In this document: in pieces, positions 32,226 to 43,223 of the stretch
Numbering within the stretch: position 1 is the stretch's first letter
Layout: each line of letters starts with the position of its first letter
Origin: Leucaena leucocephala
Lineage: Eukaryota; Streptophyta; Magnoliopsida; Fabales; Fabaceae
Assembly (NCBI GenBank): GCA_037074615.1
Contig: CM073519.1
Coordinates: 29,843,001 to 29,907,000 of the forward strand
Direction: 5' to 3'
DNA length: 64,000 bases
Translations under genes and position numbers: made by a program
The notes under the pieces: model-generated
The model's database searches: none
What the model was told of the DNA's origin: nothing
What the model saw: the letters and a program-made list of their open reading frames with translations, nothing else

Positions 32226-33615
32226 AAAACCTAGGTTTTATCCTTCCAAAACACCTATAAACAAACTAGGAAGGAGAAGCTATAGCTACCTTGGATCAAA
32301 GTGCCTTGAACCTCCTCTATAAATTGTCTTGCAAAGGTTTGAGTTTTGAAATGGCAAGAGGTTTCCCAAGCACTCTAGGCTTCATGGTTTTAATGAAGAA
32401 TGGGGGTATTTATAGGCAAAACTTTGGCACCTTTGGACAAAAATATCCCTCATTAAACTAATTACTAACACTCCTTAATCTTGAATTTTAATGGTTAGTT
32501 TTTTGATAAATTAACCTTAATCACAATTACATTAATTCTTATATTATTTTAATACAAATCATCACATGGGATAATGATTCTTCCTCCTCCTTGGCGCCAT
32601 TTGGAAGGCTAGTGGGTCCCACAATGACACCTCACATTGTCTCTTGAATTATCTTCTTTTCTTTCTTTTTTTAAAACAATTATCCATATCTGAATTGAGC
32701 CCTAATATTTGCTCTTGGGCTTATCTAAGATGCCATCTTGGGCCTTCCTTAGATCTAATTGCTAATTGGCACAAATCCCAAGGTACTTTCCTTATACTAA
32801 CATAATTAAATTACTCTAAATTTGAGATAAATTCTAGACACCTCTTTTAATAGTTTTGACATTTTTTATAAATTCATTCTAATATAAAATAAATTTCTTG
32901 CAAAGTCTCATAATTTTCTAAGACCCATAAGTCCTAATAACAATTCTTACATTTTCTTTAACCCTTTATCGGTATCGAATTTCATCTTAAATTCTCTAAT
33001 TCGTTATACATGACTCCTTTTTAACTTATTTTTGTTTCATAAATTCTTATATTAATTATAAGAATTTATTACCAAATTTCATATGATTATATGGTCCGAA
33101 AGATACTATACTAATCTACAGACTTTAAAGATTAATATCAATTTATTGGATCCTCAAATCAGAATTTTGTGTTACATTAAACTAATTAGAATCACTTTCT
33201 CTATTTTATAGTAAAACTTGGGACTAAAATGCTTTCGGGCAGTTTTGGGCCTTTTCTGACTCAACTTTCTCATAATTACTATTTTCCCCTAAACTTCTAG
33301 AAATTGCACTTTAAGCCCTCAACTTTTCTTAATTCCACTTAATGGCCTAAAGCTTATGTCTACTTCCATTTTGCACCATGGAATTTCTAGAGTTTTCACT
33401 GTATTCCATTTCTCTTAAAAAATGACAATTATGTCCTTGAAACTTTCATTAATTGCAATTTAACCTTGTTGCTTTACAACTTTATTCCTTCTCTCTTTCT
33501 TTCACTTAAAACTTATCTTAATCATTATCTTTTTTTTCTAATTACCATCATAATTCTCTTCATAACCTCTTTCCTCTATCAGTCTTATATAAATAGGGAA
33601 AATTTGAGTGTTACA

Positions 33616-34276
33616 GTTCTCAAATTCTCCTCCGTGATTAGTCCTGATAGACACAATAGAAATATCTTTCTCATTTTGCACAATTTTGGCAAACACAACA
33701 AATGCATTCAAAGTTTCAACTTTAGAGGAAAGATATAAAGTCCAAGTACATCATGAATAGTTATTAACTATTACTAAAGTATATAAGTTTCCCTTGAAAC
33801 TTCTAACTTTTCCTTGAAACTTTTAACTTTTGATTGACCAACCAAATCCATATAAAGTAATTGGAGTAAGTCTTTCAGTTGAAACTTCCTTCTTTGATTT
33901 AAAGGAGTACATTACTTGTTTCCCTTTTTGACAAGCATCATAGATAATATCAATTTTAGTTTTAACTTCAGGTAAACCATTACAAAATCCTTTTTATCCA
34001 ATTTTGAAAGCTGATGCATGATCGCATAAGCTAGTCTCTTGTGTGATAACCAACTTTCTTCGTATTTACTTAGAAAATACTTTTCAAGTAAATTACAATT
34101 AATAGAGATTGTATAACAGTTATCATCCCTTGGAGTACAAATTTTTGCCTTCAAGTTTTCTTTGTTATTGGGAGATCTTTCTTGCTTACTATTAGGCATT
34201 CTTCTGAATCATAGATAATTCAGTTGTCTTTATTGGTAGTTTGACTTACACTAAAAAGAGTATGACATAATCCCTA
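33616..34276 (-). pseudogene. Copia pre-integrase and integrase N-terminal half
   Basis: On minus, the segment reads from the end of protease (TLFSVSQTTNKDN) through a pre-integrase block. The frame 33912-34199 contains ESWLSHKRLAYAIMHQLSKL; the family has WHRRLGHASM, so the first zinc-binding histidine is kept and the second is lost (HxxxxH altered). It then runs into the integrase core with VYQD and IRTNHGGEFEN; the usual form is RSDHGGEFEN, so the second catalytic aspartate is changed to asparagine. Several stops are present. Left of 33616 the domain is interrupted by the long LTR. Confidence 0.85.
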
Positions 34277-35999
34277 TGTTGGAAAATGTGCCCTAGGGGC
34301 CAATCATTATCTTATAAACATTATTGATTTATGAGTTTACCAATTGTGTTATCATATTATTTACATGTTTACTGTGATGACCATCCTTAGATAATTTATG
34401 ATCTTATCCTAAATGTCCCTGGTCAGTCATCTGTGCGAGAGCTGAGATGAAATAAAACCAATATGACTTTGAAGATGTATAGAGATATAAATCAAAGTCA
34501 TAGGCACATGTAAGAGTACAAGGTATTGGACCGACCCGCTATGAGAGAGTTGCATGGGTTACGTCATAAGCTTCTCTCATATACAAACCATGTCACTATG
34601 CCCTTTGACCTGAGATCATCATGGATTCCTACATGACAAACGCTCAGCTTTGACCTAGTCAAAAGTCACTTTTGATCGAGTGATCATAAAGACTATGTTC
34701 GGGCTTAGTGGTTTTTCATGCGGAGGAATGTGAATGGTCAAGATGGAATTTGTCCCTCACATTCGTAGAGAGATATTACTGGGCCCCTCGATGAGTGAGT
34801 CTGAGAAATGTATGGCCATACTGTAATGGAAAGGTAGTTCCATTTCTATAGTCAGACTACTCAGGGATTGAGAAAGTAACGGTCAGGAATAGGAGGATGA
34901 CATTATCCATGCCTCATCCATGACTAAAATATCGTGTGACAGAAGGGACATGATATGGTTGTATAAAAGGTTACATCGTTTATCGATCCTCATATGATTT
35001 GGGTAGTCGTTATGTCTTGCTAGAGACCGCTTGCAACTTGTGGGCCAGTATAGCAAATAGCCCACTACCAACTTCATATGGGCCTACAGGGTCGCACACA
35101 AAATAGCCCAACACGAGCTATAATGTCCAGATTCATTGAATCTAAGACGTGTCTAGATTCAATGAATGATCCAGGGTTGATGTATATATTTATTTATATT
35201 TATATTCGTATATATATAAATTCGTATATATATATTATATATAAGGGATATATAGGATTTAATTTATAAGGATAAATTAAATCTCTATCACGTTTGAATT
35301 TGAAATTCAAATTGATAGGATATCTCAAATTTGATTTATGAGAATAAATTAAATATAGTCCAATCTTATCTTTATTTAAATTAAATAAATAGGTGAATTA
35401 AATATGTGGGACAGATTTAATATAAACATTATTTATTTAATTAGTTTCTTATCAAATTATACAATATATGATATTGTATTAATTTCAGAATTAATATAGA
35501 TTAATTCCAAGATCCAATTCAGTTGAGGAAAACGCATAGCATCCTATATATCTAATTTTAGGAGCTACATTTTTGGCACACAACACAAAACACACAACAC
35601 AAAAGGCCGAATGGAATCTGCAAAAGGTTTGTAGATAAGAAACTACTGAAGTAGAGATGGAGAGGACGAATTCTTGAGAGAGCCTTTGAGGGACAGGAGA
35701 TGCTAGCACATCGTTCGTGGTTGGAACGCTATTCGTGTGGATACCAGTAGAGGAAGCTAACCTGAGACGTCGACTTCTTGCAATCAGGAAGAGAGCACGA
35801 GCCGGGGAGAGAAGCTGTGGACATCTTCTTGCGATCGGAAAGAGATCACCAGTCGCGGAGAGAAGTTGTGGAAGTCGCTGAGGAACACCAAGGGTAATGC
35901 TTCTTTCCACTTGACTTAAACACATACGGTAGATCCTGGCAAGGAATGGAAAAAAAATTTTAAAATTAATTTCCGCTGCGTGTCTTCCAATTCCTTACA
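34277..35999 (+). repeat. Solo LTR (1,723 bp), probable Ty1-copia family
   Basis: It starts TGTTGGAAAATG and ends CTTCCAATTCCTTACA. It is flanked by CCCTA (34272-34276) and CCTTA (36000-36004), a 5-bp duplication with one mismatch. It interrupts the old copia element in the protease-to-integrase region, and the protein reading continues across it. It includes an AT-only microsatellite (about 35185-35245) and a GA- and CpG-richer 3' part. The sequence at 1-682 is a second copy of its 3' end. Confidence 0.85.
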
Positions 36000-36185
36000 C
36001 CTTATATGTAGTACACATCTTCCACTTTCATTCCTTCTTTACTTCTTACTTCTCCAATTCCAACAATCTTTCCAGATTGATTTCCTCTAAAACATACTTT
36101 GCCTCCTTCCTTATGATAAAGCTTGAGAACTTTTCTACATCTCTTGTCATGAGTCTGGAACATCCACTGTCAATATACCATTTGT
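36000..36185 (-). pseudogene. Copia aspartic protease fragment
   Basis: The minus frame contains KWYIDSGCSRLMTRDVEKFSSF, the copia protease active-site block, with D-S-G intact at about 36160-36170. In the family the next part, VYLVDGLKHNLLSVSQ, follows after the site where the solo LTR 34277-35999 sits; its right half (LFSVSQ) is at about 34240-34262. A stop occurs shortly after the active site. The protease would cleave the gag-pol polyprotein. Confidence 0.82.
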
Positions 36186-37217
36186 TTTTTAGGATGCTTT
36201 CAAACAAACTTAAAACAAGATCATTTAATTTTAGGTACCTAGACTTTGTTGGGCCCTTTTATGTTAGTTTGTATTACCTTAAGTATATGAGTACCTCTAA
36301 GTACCCATTTCAATGTATCGTAGGGTCCATTCTTCTTTTGATAACAAGAAGCAATAGAGTGACCCTTACTGTTACAATATGAGCATTGAGGAAATATATT
36401 TGAAGTATGCACCGGATGTCTAAAATAATGCAGGTATGATTTGTTTCCTAATATTTTCTTTCCTTTCTCTTTATCCAAGTTAGGATCATATCCTACCCCA
36501 CATTTATCAAAGACATATCTCTAATTTCCAAGTAAAATATTTAGCATTTCACTACTTTTAGTTAATTTCTCAAGAGTCTTAGTTAACTCTCTATTTTTGT
36601 TTTCAAATTCTTCACAGTTAGTACATTTTGATATGATTTTAGATGTTGTGTTTATCTTTTCTAAACTCAAATTTTCCTTTTAGAGTTTACAAACTATTTT
36701 GATAACTTAATGAATTCATAGTGTAATTCATTGTATTCAAAGAGTAATTCATCTTCTAATTCATGTTTTTCTTAAGCAACTAGATAGATGTTTGCATTTT
36801 CTTCATTATCACTATCCTCTCTTTCTAATGAGCTCTCTCCCCATATTGATGAGATGAACACTTTCCTTTTCTAGAATTTTTCTTTCTTCTTCTCTTTGTC
36901 TCTTCCAGAAAGTTGAGGACATTCTGCCTTGAAATATCTTAGCTTTTTACATTTAACGCAGATGATATGATCTTTTTGTTCTTTTGATGAACAAGCCCCT
37001 TTGGTTGGAATCTCCTTGTTGCTTGATTCTAGTAAATTTTTTTTGAATCTCCATACTATGAGACCCATCTCATCGTCTTTCAGTTCTTTATCGAAGTTTC
37101 TATCTTCAGCTTTCAAAGTAATCCCTTTTCTACTATTTTATATTTCTTTGATGTGCTTCTTATACTTATGTTTGCTCTTATAGTCTCAGCTAGACTTCCA
37201 AGCATATCAGTAACAGA
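36186..37217 (-). pseudogene. Copia gag, C-terminal part with zinc knuckles and coiled coil
   Basis: The frame 36871-37116 ends with a nucleic-acid-binding zinc knuckle, CVKCKKLRYFKAEC, in which the usual histidine is replaced by tyrosine. Between about 36480 and 36870 the reading is lysine- and glutamate-rich with several stops, like the coiled-coil region of SIRE gag. The frame 36239-36478 contains a second cysteine-histidine motif, CSYCNSKGHSIASC, which keeps CX2CX4HX4C, followed by the tail KWVLRGT...GPNKV. Two knuckles separated by a coiled coil fit the SIRE/Maximus lineage. The N-terminal part lies beyond LTR 37218-39625. Confidence 0.82.
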
Positions 37218-39625
37218 TGTCATATCCCAATTTTTAGGCTTAGAAGCCCAGTATATAGCCTGAAAAAGGGATGCTACTAGACCCTATTGAGCAGAGGTCT
37301 CAGCAAATAGAGAAAATTATGCTGATCAATTTGATGCAACACAGAGTTTTGATATGAGGTCCCAAAAGATTTATATTTATTTCTGAAGAGAAGGAAAATT
37401 AATACAGTATTCTCTAGACCTCATAATCAGATGAAATATGGCAGTAAATTCCTACAGTTAATATAAGAATTTTTGAAACTGACAAAGCCCAAAAAGGAGT
37501 TCTGTAGAATTTACTACATAATTTACAGTGGATTAAAAGACCTGATAAATAGGTTTCAGGGGAATTTCTCAGGAATTGAGCCCATGAAGATAGGGGATCA
37601 TACAGAGGGTCTAGAATGGCACCTTATAGGCCCAATGATATTTTTAGATAAATATGTGGGCCAAGGCTAATAAAGACCGAGAAAAATGAAGAATTACGAA
37701 AAAGCCACTGAAGGTATACCACTGTGTTGTGTCATTAAGTTATAGTCAGACGAAGAGTGTTATGATCATTTGACTAAGGTTAGACAGTCAAGAAAGGGTA
37801 TCTGGATAGTTGGCCAGGGTCAAGAGGTACTCTGGTAAGGTATGGAAAGATAAGAGTGCCCCTAGAAGTACTAAAGAAGTATTAAGGGCATTTTGATAAT
37901 TTACTAAGGATGTTTCTTGGAAACTGAGCCACCAGAGTATTTGGGCTTGGTTAGAAACCCAAGATGACAATCCAAGGCCCAAAAACGTAGCCCAAGAGTA
38001 ATGTGGGCCCAAGAGGCATTAAAATATTATTTTGGCGCTTTTTCAATAAAGTAAAGTGACCCAGTCCAAGATAGAACTAGGTAAAGTGATCTGGAATCAT
38101 GATGGGACATAAATGGGGCCCACAATGCGTCACATGTCATGATTATAATAAAATAAGAAAAGCAAAGGACACATGGCATGATTAGAGAAAAAGGAGAAAA
38201 AGCAAGAGGACATGTGGCACGATCTCGGCCGTCCATTAAGGGAAAAGACTCTGGAACTCTCTGGAAAGGCTGAGTCAGCTGGTGAGGTGTCTTAAGGGAC
38301 CCACCATTGTGCCACATATACCCCTGAGGTATCCCTTGAGGTGTCTTGGATGATGTCATTAATGGTGAGTCATCAGGGAGGGTGATGTCATCGTTATGAT
38401 GAAGGCAAAGCTTCTTGAGGAAGCAAGCAATCTGAGCCATTCATCGCGAATCAATCTGGACCATTCATTCCACATCCACTCACCTATAAATAGGACACTC
38501 CCCCTCACTTTATCCCCACGGATTTGGCAAGAAAAAGAAGAGAGAAGAGAGAAAGAGAGAAAGGAAGGAAGGAAGAGAAAGAAAGGAGGAGTTCTAGTGG
38601 AGCCAGGAGCAGTCTAAAGAGGTTAGGGACTGGGCAAAGCTTAAGAATGAGGTAAGTAAGTTATCTAATCCCTACTCTAATAAAGTAGAGGATTGCTCTT
38701 AGTGTTTAGAATAGAGAAATATCTCTATTAATAAAGTCAGCTATAGCTAGAAAGAAAGTTAGAGGGATGTCAGAGTAAGGATATTACCCCTAGTTGAGCA
38801 TGAGGTAAGTAGAGCTATACTGGATAATAATAAAGATATTATTATGCTATGTATAGGCCCTGACTTATGAAAAGAAGGAACCTTAGAGACAAGGCTAAGA
38901 ACTGGAAGGAAAGGCTACACGCCATGTAATAAACTTACATACTTGTATGCTTTTACTGCTTGGATGTTTTATGTGATATTTTCTTACCTTGATGATGTGA
39001 GGCATATATGATTAAGTAATGGTATATTCCTTTTTATACTATGTCCATATGTTATAATTAAATAACATGGAAACATGTATGTTATCATGATGCAAGCATG
39101 ATCATTAAGTAAACACATAGTAACATCAAGCATATAGTTGCATACATTGTATGGTTACCGTTTGCTACTCAGATTTCCCCATAAATCTCATCCCCTTCCA
39201 TGTAATCCCAATCCTACAGGTATGTTTAAAGAGGACTGAAGAATCATAGAGAGGAGCTAGGGATTGGATAGTGCAGAGGTTATGCAAAGATGGGACCAAA
39301 GTGCTAGAATTAGGGGAAAACGCAGAATGAACAGTAAAATTTGAATGTTGACTGACATGGACCTGGTCAAGGAGTGGTCAACAAGTTATTTTTCCTTGAA
39401 ATAGTATTATGTTAGCTTCTCGTAGCAATTTGAACCACTTCGTTTTGAATTTTCTAGAATTAGTTATAATTTTTCAAAGTCAGGTCACTCCGCTGGAATT
39501 TACACAGTGAACAGTGTTCACTAAGAGTAAAATTTCAGATTGTATGATTTGACTTCAATGGCCCTAGAAGTGGTTCTAAATGCTATTGAATGGTCCCTAA
39601 AATATAATAAAAGGACAATGTTACA
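37218..39625 (+). repeat. Solo long LTR (2,408 bp), short subfamily
   Basis: It starts TGTCATATCC and ends CAATGTTACA, with a perfect duplication ACAGA (37213-37217 and 39626-39630). The TATA box is at 38485-38492, followed by a GA-rich leader (about 38530-38590). A consensus donor GAGGTAAGT is at about 38650-38657 and the conserved box with CTACAG|GT at about 39164-39221. It interrupts copia gag. Confidence 0.9.
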
Positions 39626-40277
39626 ACAGACTTCATAAATTCTCCTTTAGCTTACTCAATTGCAGTGGCCTTTGGTTCCCATTCTTTCATAAGACCATTG
39701 AGAATCTTATGTACTTGATCTCTTAGGCATATGATTGCCCAAATGTTGTTAGATGATTAATTAAATATTGAAACCTTACTTCTATATCTCAGACGCTCTA
39801 CCTATCAACCATTCTAAAAAGCTCAAATTATGTTTTAAGTGTATTGACTTTGCTTTCTTTTATGCCAGAGGTTCCTTCATGAGCTAGTTTAAGTGCTTCC
39901 CACATATCCTTGGTCGTTTCTAGACTGGATACTTAGAAGTAATCATTCTAACTCAAGGCACATGCTATAATGTTGATTGCCTTGTCATTGAACAGTATCA
40001 TCTTTTTGTTGTCATCATTGAATTCACTTTAGTGCTTTGGGATTTTGACCTTGTCAATAATTTTGGTAGGAATGTAATTCCCACCTTCTATCACATCCCA
40101 GAGTCCATACTCAAAAGCTTCGATAAAAGTTTTTATCCTCATTTTCCAGAATGTAAAATTTTCTCCGTTGAATCCTATAGGTTTTGTTGTAACGCTTCCT
40201 TTTGGTAATACACTATTTCCAAATCATGTTACAGATTCAGGATCTCTCTTGAGGTTGTTAAATCTTTTTCAAGAGAC
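39626..40277 (-). pseudogene. Copia gag, N-terminal capsid part
   Basis: The minus reading begins just after the primer site. It contains FNGENFTFWKMRIKTFIEAF, then LWDVIEGGNYIPTK, FNDKAINIIACALS, TKDMWEALKLAHEGTSGIKESK, and a VRFQYLINHLTTFGQSY block. These match the SIRE-type gag order of FxGxNFxxWK, LWD, THEGTxxVKxSK, and a helix before the linker. At least six stops interrupt it. It would form the particle core. The rest of gag continues at 37217. Confidence 0.87.
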
Positions 40278-40293
40278 CTGCTTTGATAATAAA
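40278..40293 (-). other. Copia primer binding site, degraded tRNA-Met type
   Basis: On minus, TTATTATCAAAGCAGG follows the LTR end. The usual site is TGGTATCAGAGC, so two or three transitions have weakened it. Its position directly before gag supports the assignment. Confidence 0.7.
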
Positions 40294-41959
40294 TGTTAGT
40301 TTAGGTAAAAGCACCCAAGAGACGGGTGAATTGGGTGTTTTAGAGATTTTAAATGAAATCTAAACTTCAATGGAAAGAAAAATATATATGCTTGATAAAC
40401 AAGAATGAATATAAGAAAGATTTCACTGAGGGGACATAAATCAATTTAGACTGGTTTAGACAAAACTCTTGTCCTACGTCCAGTCCTCAGACACCTGAGA
40501 TTTACACTATCTCTAAGATTACAAAGGGCTCTTGGTGCCTTTAGTACAGTAATTAACTCCCTCGATTACTCCCCTTACTTCCCACAAGGTCACGATACTA
40601 ACTTAAGGGAACTGATCTCTTAAGCTAACAGAATGAAAGAAAAGTGTTTACAATCTCTCCTAAATAATAAATATGAAGTTACACACTGAAGCTTAATGAA
40701 TGTGGAATTGCACAAAATGAAGAATAGCTCAGAATCTAATAAACTCAAAAGTTGTATCAGTTTGTTGGTTGTTGTCTTCCTTCAATGACGATTCCTTAAA
40801 AAACATTTACTTTAGTTGTAGCCATTAGACTCCTATTTGTAACCGTTGAAGTGAAGGCATGGTTGTTAGCTGACGAGTAGGTAAGCATTTAATTCATTGC
40901 CAAATGTAGAAAGTTTTCGTTGTGTAACTTCATCATTTCAAATTCGTAGCCTCTTCTAAATACACTCAATCAAAAAGGATTAGTTATTTGTTAAGGCCTA
41001 AATTTTAGTATATAAACTGTTAATAAATAACTTGTTTGAAGGATTGAATTCATAATTAACTTTAGTTGGCTTTTTAGAGAAATGATATGTTGTATTAATC
41101 AATTAATGCATAGTTGGCATGTGAGATAGAAAAATAGAGCATCACACTAATCAGTTTATTCAAGCATATATAATGTACTATGAGAAATATAGACAAATTA
41201 TTACTTGAATCTATCATATGAATTATGAAATTAATTTGTACTTCAAAACATATATATATTTGAAGTTTATGAAGTTAATCGATTAATATAAATTAATCGA
41301 ATGATTAGTTGATTAATGTGTCTGGAAGAATTGAATTGGAAAATATTCAACACAAATTAATCGAACAATTTATATGTTAATATAAATTAATTGATTAACC
41401 AATCGATTAATTGGTTTATATTTGAATCTCACAAAAAATGATGCTTCACTAATTAATCGAATAATTAATAGATTAATATAAATTAATTGATTAACCAATC
41501 AATTTATAGCGATAGCTTCGTTCAAGAGAAAATATGCTTTCAATAGAATAATTTATTAATTAATCGGTTAATTGGCTCATTAACTTACTTCCATAAGGCA
41601 ATCTCTCGACATTAATCGATTAGCTAATCGATTAAATTGATTTTCCTTTGTAAATGTACTTGCTGCATTTATATTAATCTATCATTCAATCAAATAATTG
41701 ATATTAATCGATTAATTATCAATAATCGAATAACTAATCGATTAAATCTATAAACTTATCTTTTTAACTTCATTTGAATAAAAACACATTTCTATTACTC
41801 AAAAATCACTTTTCACATCATAAATCATCTAAATTATTTTATTTTCTGTTGACATCATCAAAACATATTCAATCTAACAGTCTAGTATCTTTAAATTATT
41901 CTTAGTATTACTGAAGACTTTTTGCTACTTGGCATGATTAAAACATATTTAATCTAACG
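40294..41959 (-). repeat. Copia 5' LTR (about 1,666 bp)
   Basis: On minus it runs from 41959 (a decayed TGTTAG start, now CGTTAG) to CA at 40294. It aligns with both pieces of the 3' LTR (13787-13968 and 17041-18174). It carries the second array of TAATCGATTA-like motifs (about 41080-41760). Confidence 0.85.
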
Positions 41960-42189
41960 TAACTCATTTTCTTTGACATATCATGGCTATAAACACAATT
42001 ACATTGTGTGTACAACTTATTAGGGCCATGGCATAACCATTGTACATCAAGTTCCTTAACACCCCTAACTCTTAACTTATTAGGGCCATGACATAAACAT
42101 TGTCCAAGGAATTCAAATATAAGCTTAGATTTATCAAAAACAAACTCCTTCCTTAACTTATGTACAAACCTAAACATACCCTCTTTTTT
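41960..42189. other. Unassigned flank with a 61-bp-spaced duplication
   Basis: Two copies of a ~28-bp unit, cttattagggccat(g/a)cataa followed by cattgt, lie at about 42017 and 42078. An open frame on minus (41938-42177) simply encodes the repeat (LCHGPNKL twice). No gene is recognised. Confidence 0.4.
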
Positions 42190-43223
42190 CTAAAAATTCT
42201 TATTTAATTTTGATTGCAAGGCTTCCAATACTTGTTTCTCTGCTTTATCCCAAAAAAAATATCCATTCTAAACTCATTGGAAGCATCAAAATCATGAAAT
42301 TCTCACATATGAACTGTGATTTATATAGTGGCAGCCAAGAACATAAAACCCTAATTGATTCATACTTGAATTTGCAAGCCAACACTACTTGATTCTAGTT
42401 TATTTAATATGGAGAGGAAAATGTCAAAATCCAAGAGAAATCTTCCTATAACATAATACAAAGATAGAAGGAATAAATTACCTTGAATCCTTACTTGATT
42501 TCTCTTGCATTGCTTCTTCTCCTTGCTTGAATTTCATTTTGACATCACCTCCCTATGGTTCCCTTATGTTCATGCCACATGAAGATAATGGAGGGCTATT
42601 TATAGGCAAAAGTCTAAGGACATGAATGGCTGGGATTGCTTCCAACACTATTAATCTAGTGGTAAAAAATTGCTCTCATTCTTGGCTTAATCTTCAAGCA
42701 AAATAAGAGATAATATCACATGAAAAAATTCTTCTTCCCTTGCATATGATACCATTTGGACATGAGGAGGGTTCCACAACGACAACTCACATGTTCTTGA
42801 TTTTCTTGCTTTCTTATCTTTTTTTAATAAAATAATAAAATTTATTTTGACCACATGAAAGTTCTGTGGTTGTTGGGCTTTATTCTTGACACAACTTTGG
42901 GCCCTCTTTAGGTCCAAACAAATAATTGGCACACATCCTAAGGCATTTTCTATATTGTACCATAAATCACCCTGATTTTTAAGATAAATTCTATAAATCT
43001 ATTTTAAGGGTCCTGACATTTTTAAAAATTCATTCTACTGTTAAATGAATTTCTTACAAAGTTTCATAATTTTTTTGCGACCCAAAATTCATTTAATAGT
43101 AGAATGAACAGTACCCTATGAAGTTTGAAAATTATAGATTTTGTAATTGAACTTGAATGGATGTTTAAGTGGTTATAAATGTTAATGAATGTTCCCTAAG
43201 ACATATGAAAGTAAGGTATTACA
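42190..43223. repeat. Mosaic of long-LTR pieces in opposite orientations
   Basis: The segment 42190-43080 matches the leader-to-U3 part of a long LTR on minus, with a TATA box at 42599-42606 and a donor-like site at 42480. It then switches at about 43085 to the 3' terminal 135 bp of a plus-strand long LTR ending AAGGTATTACA at 43223. The junction is a short palindrome: 43028-43053 mirrors 43085-43110. Neither piece has a matching start. Confidence 0.55.

Larger units (their letters stand above)
27334..33615 (-). repeat. Solo long LTR (subfamily B), split by LTR 29016-32225
   Basis: On minus it starts TGTAACACTC at 33615 and ends ...GGTGTTATA at 27334, where the last CA reads TA. It is flanked by GTTCT on both sides (27329-27333 and 33616-33620). 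Without the inner LTR and its duplication it is about 3.07 kb. A minus TATA box is at 32407-32414. It interrupts the copia integrase between the HGGEFEN block and the FYDNYGIDHN block. Confidence 0.87.
13787..41959 (-). mobile_element. SIRE/Maximus-like Ty1-copia retrotransposon, decayed and heavily interrupted
   Basis: It runs right to left: 5' LTR 40294-41959, primer site, gag, protease, integrase, reverse transcriptase, RNase H, polypurine tract at 18175-18188, then the 3' LTR from 18174 leftwards (its last ~230 bp lie outside the window). The coding order protease-integrase-RT-RNase H identifies Ty1-copia. The gag core, two CX2C-type zinc-knuckle remnants and a long coiled-coil region resemble the SIRE lineage. 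At least five separate insertion sites hold later LTRs. Frameshifts and stops in every domain show that it is old and dead. Confidence 0.88.

Noticed and set aside
42210..42392. Short frame shared in pieces with 9157-9345, 21014-21265 and 30417-30605
   Set aside because: This is the antisense of the LTR leader region. The similarity reflects the repeat itself and not a protein.
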